The notes below the pieces were generated by a model, which saw nothing but the letters and a program-made list of their open reading frames with translations, was not told where the DNA came from and ran no database searches. The translations under genes and the position numbers were made by a program. A stretch of 64,000 nucleotides of DNA from assembly GCA_910585765.1 (NCBI GenBank), contig CAJUES010000005.1:44153-108152 (forward strand). Reading direction: 5' to 3'. Of this stretch, positions 60,301-64,000 are shown in pieces (within the stretch, counting starts at the first letter, position 1; every line of letters starts with the position of its first letter). The stretch comes from an uncultured Lachnospiraceae bacterium. Lineage in GTDB: Bacteria; Bacillota; Clostridia; Lachnospirales; Lachnospiraceae.

Positions 60301-62685
60301 GTGAAAAAACGATTATTATCGATTGTTTTATCGCTGTGTCTGTGCATCTCTTCCCAGTCGGTGGCATACGCTGCGCAGAATGTCCCTTCCCAGCCAGAGC
60401 AGACCAGGACTGGATCAGAAACGGAGGAGACAGATTCAGGATCGGAGCCGGAGGAGACCATAGAAAAAACGAAAACGGACACGGATCCGTCTGAGACGCC
60501 GGCACAGCCGGAGGAAACGGAAATCGAATCGGAGCCGGAGGAGACCGCAGAAAAAACGAAAACGGAAACGGACAGCGATGCGGACACGGATCCGTCTGAG
60601 ACGCCGACACAGCCGGAGGAAACGGAAATCGAATCGGAGATGGAATCGGAATCAGAGACAAAAAGATCCGTGGAAAAACCGGACATACCGGATATTGACA
60701 GCACCACCCTCACGCCGGAGAAAGTGTATGATGCAATGATCGCACTGCAGGGTAAAACAGGGTACACGGAGGGCTCAGAGTGGACGGATTATGTTCCTTA
60801 TTCGGGCAATGGTGAAGATGTTTACCGATGGAACGGCGGTACGATTGGTGGGAGCAACATTGTCGCCGTGGGATGTGTCGCTTTTGCCTTTACGCTCAGC
60901 GACGCGGCATTTGGCAGGCTGCCGGCAAGGATGTACGCGAATGGTGCGTTCAAGTTTGAGGATATAAAAGTGGGGGATATCCTGCGGATGAACACGGATA
61001 CCCATACCGTGATCGTGCTCAAAGTGAGTGATACGGGCGTGGTCGTCGCCGAAGGGAACAACAGCGGTAAGGTTCATTGGGGACGCGCGATCGATAAGGA
61101 CACTGTAATGAATAATACCAGCCATTATATCACCCGCTACCCGGAAAATTATACGCCGCCGACTGATCCGGGGGCAAACGATATCGTTGCTCAGGGAACA
61201 CTCGACGGAGGACTTACCTGGAAGCTGATAAAGGCGGGCACACTGACCATCTCCGGTAACGGTGCTATGCCGGATTTTGCCAGCGATGCTGATCAACCTT
61301 GGAGCGATAACAGCGACAGTATCTACAAGGTCGTGATCGAGAATGGCGTTACCGGTATCGGTGCCTGCGCTTTCTGGAAGTGCGGTGTTCTGAGTGTAGA
61401 GATTTCCTCAAGTGTGCAGAGTATCGGCAACAGCGCATTCCGTGAGACCGATATCATGTCCGTAAAGATCCCGTCCAGCGTAAAGACGATCGGTGACAGT
61501 GCTTTCCGAGAATGTCAGGGTCTTGGTTCAGTGACGATTTCCAATGGCGTGGAGACGATCAGTCAGAATGCTTTTAGAGCCTGTGGAAACCTCACTTCCA
61601 TATCCTTGCCTGCCAGCATCGGGGAGGTAGGGGCAGCCGCATTTTTTGAGTGTGATAAACTGACAACTGCGACGTTTGCTCCTGGCAGTAAAAAGGTACA
61701 TATGGGGGACAACGTGTTTGCACGATGCTACAGTCTGATGAGTATCAAACTGCCCCAAAGTATAGACTGCATTGGTGCGGGAATGTTCCAAAATTGTGGA
61801 ATGCTTACCGGAGTGCAGATTCCGGAAGGAGCGGAGCGTATTGGAGAGTTTGCTTTTGCTTCCTGTTCAGGTATGTCAGTAGTTGTGATTCCGTCCAGTG
61901 TAATGACAATAGAATCCTCTGTATTTTCAGCCTGTCCACTGAAAGACATATATTTTACCGGTGACGAGGCGCAGTGGAGGAGTATAGATAAACTAGGTGA
62001 CACGGCATTGGCAGTGTCGAAGGTGACGATACACTATAACTACGATCCTTCCACGGATCCTGATCCCGGTGAGGGCGATGACAACAACGGTGGGCAGAAT
62101 CCTGGGGATTCCGGGAACAACAACGGCGGACAGAATCCTGGGGATTCCGGGAACAACAACGGCGGGCAGAATCCTGGGAATTCCTCGAACGGGAGCAAGC
62201 CGGATCAAAAGAACCCGAGTAAAAACAGTGCGGACAAAGACGATTCCGCTGAGCGCGAACAGGACGTCAAGGCGGCTGTGGAGACATGGAAACCGACAAC
62301 CCCTGACGAGATCAGGCGCTACGCCTGCGTGGGAAGAGAGACGATCCGCTGCTCCCTGCCAAAAGAGAATGCCTACAAGATCGACATAGAGAACGCAATG
62401 CAGGGACCGATGTGCTTTAAATCGTTTGAGGCAGTCCTTGGGGAGTATACGATCGGGAGAACGTACAACATTTACGCGGATTCAAAGACCACCTACAGCA
62501 CGGCGGAGGAAGTGCAGCTCACGATCGAGATCCCGTCAGCCATCTACAGAAAAGACAGGGAGTACAAGATGATCTGCGTCACAAAGGGCGGTCTGCCGGT
62601 CGTCTATGAGGATCAGGACAGCGACCCGAAGACGATCACGATCGAGACAGATAAGTTCCACGCGTACGCGCTGGTCTACAAATAG
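60301..62685 (+). CDS. Secreted BspA-type repeat protein with cysteine-peptidase-like domain
   Basis: The 794-residue protein starts with a signal peptide (about 1-25, cleaved after AYA). An acidic stretch with two long repeats (PEETEIESEPEET, about 35-130) follows. A domain at about 135-285 has VAVGCVAFAF (Cys near 191), TDTHTVIV (His near 235) and AEGNN (Asn near 251), a Cys-His-Asn set like papain-fold hydrolases. BspA-type leucine-rich repeats fill about 330-575 (IGDSAFREC pattern). A GGQNPGDSGNNN linker and a beta-rich C-terminus end it. There is no sortase motif. GTG 60301 follows AAAAGGAGG. It is probably exported and binds outside surfaces. Confidence 0.85.
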   Translation: MKKRLLSIVLSLCLCISSQSVAYAAQNVPSQPEQTRTGSETEETDSGSEPEETIEKTKTDTDPSETPAQPEETEIESEPEETAEKTKTETDSDADTDPSETPTQPEETEIESEMESESETKRSVEKPDIPDIDSTTLTPEKVYDAMIALQGKTGYTEGSEWTDYVPYSGNGEDVYRWNGGTIGGSNIVAVGCVAFAFTLSDAAFGRLPARMYANGAFKFEDIKVGDILRMNTDTHTVIVLKVSDTGVVVAEGNNSGKVHWGRAIDKDTVMNNTSHYITRYPENYTPPTDPGANDIVAQGTLDGGLTWKLIKAGTLTISGNGAMPDFASDADQPWSDNSDSIYKVVIENGVTGIGACAFWKCGVLSVEISSSVQSIGNSAFRETDIMSVKIPSSVKTIGDSAFRECQGLGSVTISNGVETISQNAFRACGNLTSISLPASIGEVGAAAFFECDKLTTATFAPGSKKVHMGDNVFARCYSLMSIKLPQSIDCIGAGMFQNCGMLTGVQIPEGAERIGEFAFASCSGMSVVVIPSSVMTIESSVFSACPLKDIYFTGDEAQWRSIDKLGDTALAVSKVTIHYNYDPSTDPDPGEGDDNNGGQNPGDSGNNNGGQNPGDSGNNNGGQNPGNSSNGSKPDQKNPSKNSADKDDSAEREQDVKAAVETWKPTTPDEIRRYACVGRETIRCSLPKENAYKIDIENAMQGPMCFKSFEAVLGEYTIGRTYNIYADSKTTYSTAEEVQLTIEIPSAIYRKDREYKMICVTKGGLPVVYEDQDSDPKTITIETDKFHAYALVYK
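62082..62190 (+). repeat. 36-base tandem repeat in the surface protein gene
   Basis: Three units that code for GGQNPGDSGNNN, the first two almost identical and the third changed at its end. The period of 36 bases keeps the frame. Confidence 0.9.
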
Positions 62686-62722
62686 AGACTTTTACGAAAA
62701 CCGGAGATTGGTGACAACAGAC

Positions 62723-62774
62723 AAAATGATTGTATAAAAGACGCTTGCGGGCTGCTTTTATACAATCATTTTTT
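62723..62774 (+). terminator. Strong intrinsic terminator after the surface protein gene
   Basis: An 18-base perfect stem (62723-62740 with 62755-62772, core ATGATTGTATAAAAG) with a 14-base loop, ending in six T. AT-rich stem ends on both sides suggest that it works in both directions. It marks the border to the AT-richer region. Confidence 0.92.
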
Positions 62775-62830
62775 GCGGGGATAAGCCTGAAAATAAGTTT
62801 CAGAAAAGAAAACACCCCCAATTTCGGTAC

Positions 62831-62859
62831 TTGTCATGGCCCAAATCTCCACATATAAT
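62831..62859 (+). promoter_or_regulatory. Sigma-A-type promoter for the two-component genes
   Basis: TTGTCA (62831-62836), a 17-base spacer and a perfect TATAAT (62854-62859). An inverted repeat CCACAT/ATGTGG (62849-62868) encloses the -10 and could be the operator of the regulator itself. Confidence 0.75.
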
Positions 62860-62921
62860 TGTAATGTGGCTGTAATCACGGCATATGGATGTGCAATTTG
62901 ATGAACGGAGGAACGTCAATA

Positions 62922-63614
62922 ATGAACAGGATTTTGATTATAGATGATGATAAGGAGCTCTGTGCACTAATCAGGCGGAGTGTTTTGCAGGAAAGCATAG
63001 AAGCCGACTGCTGTTATTCCGGAAAATCCGGTCTGCTGCAGCTGAAGGAAAAAGAATACCAGCTTGTCATATTGGATGTCATGATGCCCGGCTTTGACGG
63101 CTTTGAAACTTTGGAGCAGATCAGAAAAGAAAGCAGCCTGCCAATCCTGATGTTTACATCAAAAAATGACAGCGCTTCAAAAGTGCGCGGTTTACGGGCG
63201 GGGGCTGATGACTATCTGACAAAACCTTTTGACATGGACGAGCTGATTGCCCGTATTCTGTCATTGATTAGGCGCTATACCCGCTTCAACCCCAAAGACG
63301 GACAGTTACAGACATTTGAGTTTGACGGGCTGGTTATTGACTTTAATAACCGTTCTATCCATGCGGTAAATGGTGATTATGAACTGCCGCCGAAAGAATT
63401 TGATTTACTATTGCTTCTTGCAAAAAATCAGGGAAAGATACTGACAAAGCAGCAAATTTATGAAAATGTATGGGGAGAAGAGTATGTCTATGATGACAGC
63501 AATATTATGGCAATTATCAGCCGTCTGCGGAAAAAGATAGAAGAAAATCCGGGCAATCCACGGTATATACAGACAGTGAAAGGGATTGGCTATCGTTTCA
63601 GCAGGGAGGTGTGA
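62922..63614 (+). CDS. OmpR/PhoB-family response regulator
   Basis: The 230-residue protein has a receiver domain with IIDDDKE near residue 6, the phospho-acceptor in ILDVMMPGFDG near 51, and the Lys in YLTKPFD near 101. A winged-helix DNA-binding domain follows (KEFDLLLLLAKNQGKILTKQ near 160, IMAIISRLRKKIE, and IQTVKGIGYRF at the end). The sequence is of the VanR-like kind seen next to antimicrobial-peptide transporters. GGAGGAA (62907-62913) precedes ATG 62922. Its AT-richer codons differ from the genes to the left. A histidine kinase gene follows three bases after the stop. Confidence 0.93.
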   Translation: MNRILIIDDDKELCALIRRSVLQESIEADCCYSGKSGLLQLKEKEYQLVILDVMMPGFDGFETLEQIRKESSLPILMFTSKNDSASKVRGLRAGADDYLTKPFDMDELIARILSLIRRYTRFNPKDGQLQTFEFDGLVIDFNNRSIHAVNGDYELPPKEFDLLLLLAKNQGKILTKQQIYENVWGEEYVYDDSNIMAIISRLRKKIEENPGNPRYIQTVKGIGYRFSREV

Positions 63615-63617
63615 ATA

Positions 63618-64000
63618 TTGTATACAGAAGCAGTTACAATGGTTGCACTGGGTGTTGCGCTTGCTTCGGTTTGCGGGGCTGCTTTTATCGTCCGGCGTGT
63701 GAAAAAACAGCTATTAGAAATGTCTGACGTTTTGGAAGATGTAAAAAACGGAAATGGAAACAGGCGTATCTTATCGGAAACACATGAACTTGTGGCTCCA
63801 CTTGCTTATGCAATCAACGATATTATCCTGTCCTACGAGAACAGGCTTTCTGCCTATCGTCAAACAGAAGAAACCAACAGGCAGCTTATGACGAGCCTTT
63901 CCCATGATGTAAGGACACCGCTTACCACACTGATTGGATATTTGGACGCTGCACATAAAGGGATTGTTGATGGAAAAGAACGTGACGATTATATAGAAAC
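63618..64000 (+). CDS. Sensor histidine kinase (3' end outside window)
   Basis: The frame starts at TTG 63618, seven bases after GGGAGGTG (63604-63611), and is open to the end of the window, giving about 127 residues. It begins with a membrane helix (MVALGVALASVCGAAFIV), then a HAMP-like or linker helix, and the H-box SLSHDVRTPLTTL with the phospho-acceptor His near residue 95. It is the partner of the preceding response regulator. The single N-terminal helix suggests an intramembrane-type sensor, as for cell-envelope stress systems; this is inference. Confidence 0.88.
   Translation, partial: MYTEAVTMVALGVALASVCGAAFIVRRVKKQLLEMSDVLEDVKNGNGNRRILSETHELVAPLAYAINDIILSYENRLSAYRQTEETNRQLMTSLSHDVRTPLTTLIGYLDAAHKGIVDGKERDDYIE

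Overview
The window looks like a chromosomal segment of a spore-forming Gram-positive of the class Clostridia, most likely Lachnospiraceae. The reasons are the forespore genes spoVAD and spoVAE, strong AGGAGG-type ribosome binding sites, an LCP-family wall ligase, GH25 lysozymes, a BspA-type repeat surface protein, a DUF5721 gene and an arginine operon of clostridial type. Most genes run left to right and the coding sequence is moderately GC-rich. I see no rRNA, tRNA, CRISPR array, complete insertion sequence or prophage. The placement is inference from gene content only.

Region 1 (about 1-25 kb) is a cell-surface glycan locus. It holds dTDP-rhamnose genes (rfbB, rfbA, rfbC; rfbD is not in the window), two GH25 lysozyme paralogues, a Wzm/Wzt-type ABC polysaccharide exporter whose ATPase has the C-terminal glycan-recognition domain, and a large methyltransferase joined to a kinase-like domain. 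It also holds six family-2 glycosyltransferases (three of them long), a phosphohexomutase, a GtrA-like membrane protein, a polyprenyl-phosphate sugar-1-phosphate transferase and an LCP wall ligase. The arrangement suggests that a rhamnose-rich polymer is started on a lipid carrier, extended in the cytoplasm, perhaps capped by the methyltransferase/kinase, exported by the ABC transporter and joined to the wall. The cap-and-export reading resembles WbdD/Wzm/Wzt of Gram-negative O-antigens and is the most interesting idea in the window.

Region 2 (25-36 kb) carries glmS, a membrane-anchored HtrA protease, a long ClpX paralogue, a YczE-like membrane protein, a methyltransferase, a TPR/DUF4037/DUF4125 protein and trpS, closed by a clear terminator. 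Region 3 (36-46 kb) has spoVAD and spoVAE separated by unrelated genes (a hypothetical gene, a small protein, a RidA protein and shikimate kinase), then DUF5721, DegV, a LytTR regulator, an anion permease, an AAA/PD-(D/E)XK protein and DUF1294. A sigma-G-like promoter sits before spoVAE.

Region 4 (46-54 kb) is for arginine synthesis: argG on the minus strand behind an ArgR-like operator, and argJ, argB and argD on the plus strand with a GNAT gene ahead and an HTH-Uma2 nuclease gene inserted between argJ and argB. The only gene-free stretch over 300 bases (47074-47499) lies between the two arms. It holds the argG promoter/operator, two plus-strand promoters and a structured palindromic element that recurs in short form near 60.16 kb.

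Region 5 (52-64 kb) has a solute-binding-like lipoprotein or membrane-anchored protein, a DMT/YdcZ protein, sbcD and a very long sbcC, a BspA-type surface protein with a cysteine-peptidase-like domain, a strong terminator and then a more AT-rich two-component system whose histidine kinase runs off the end.
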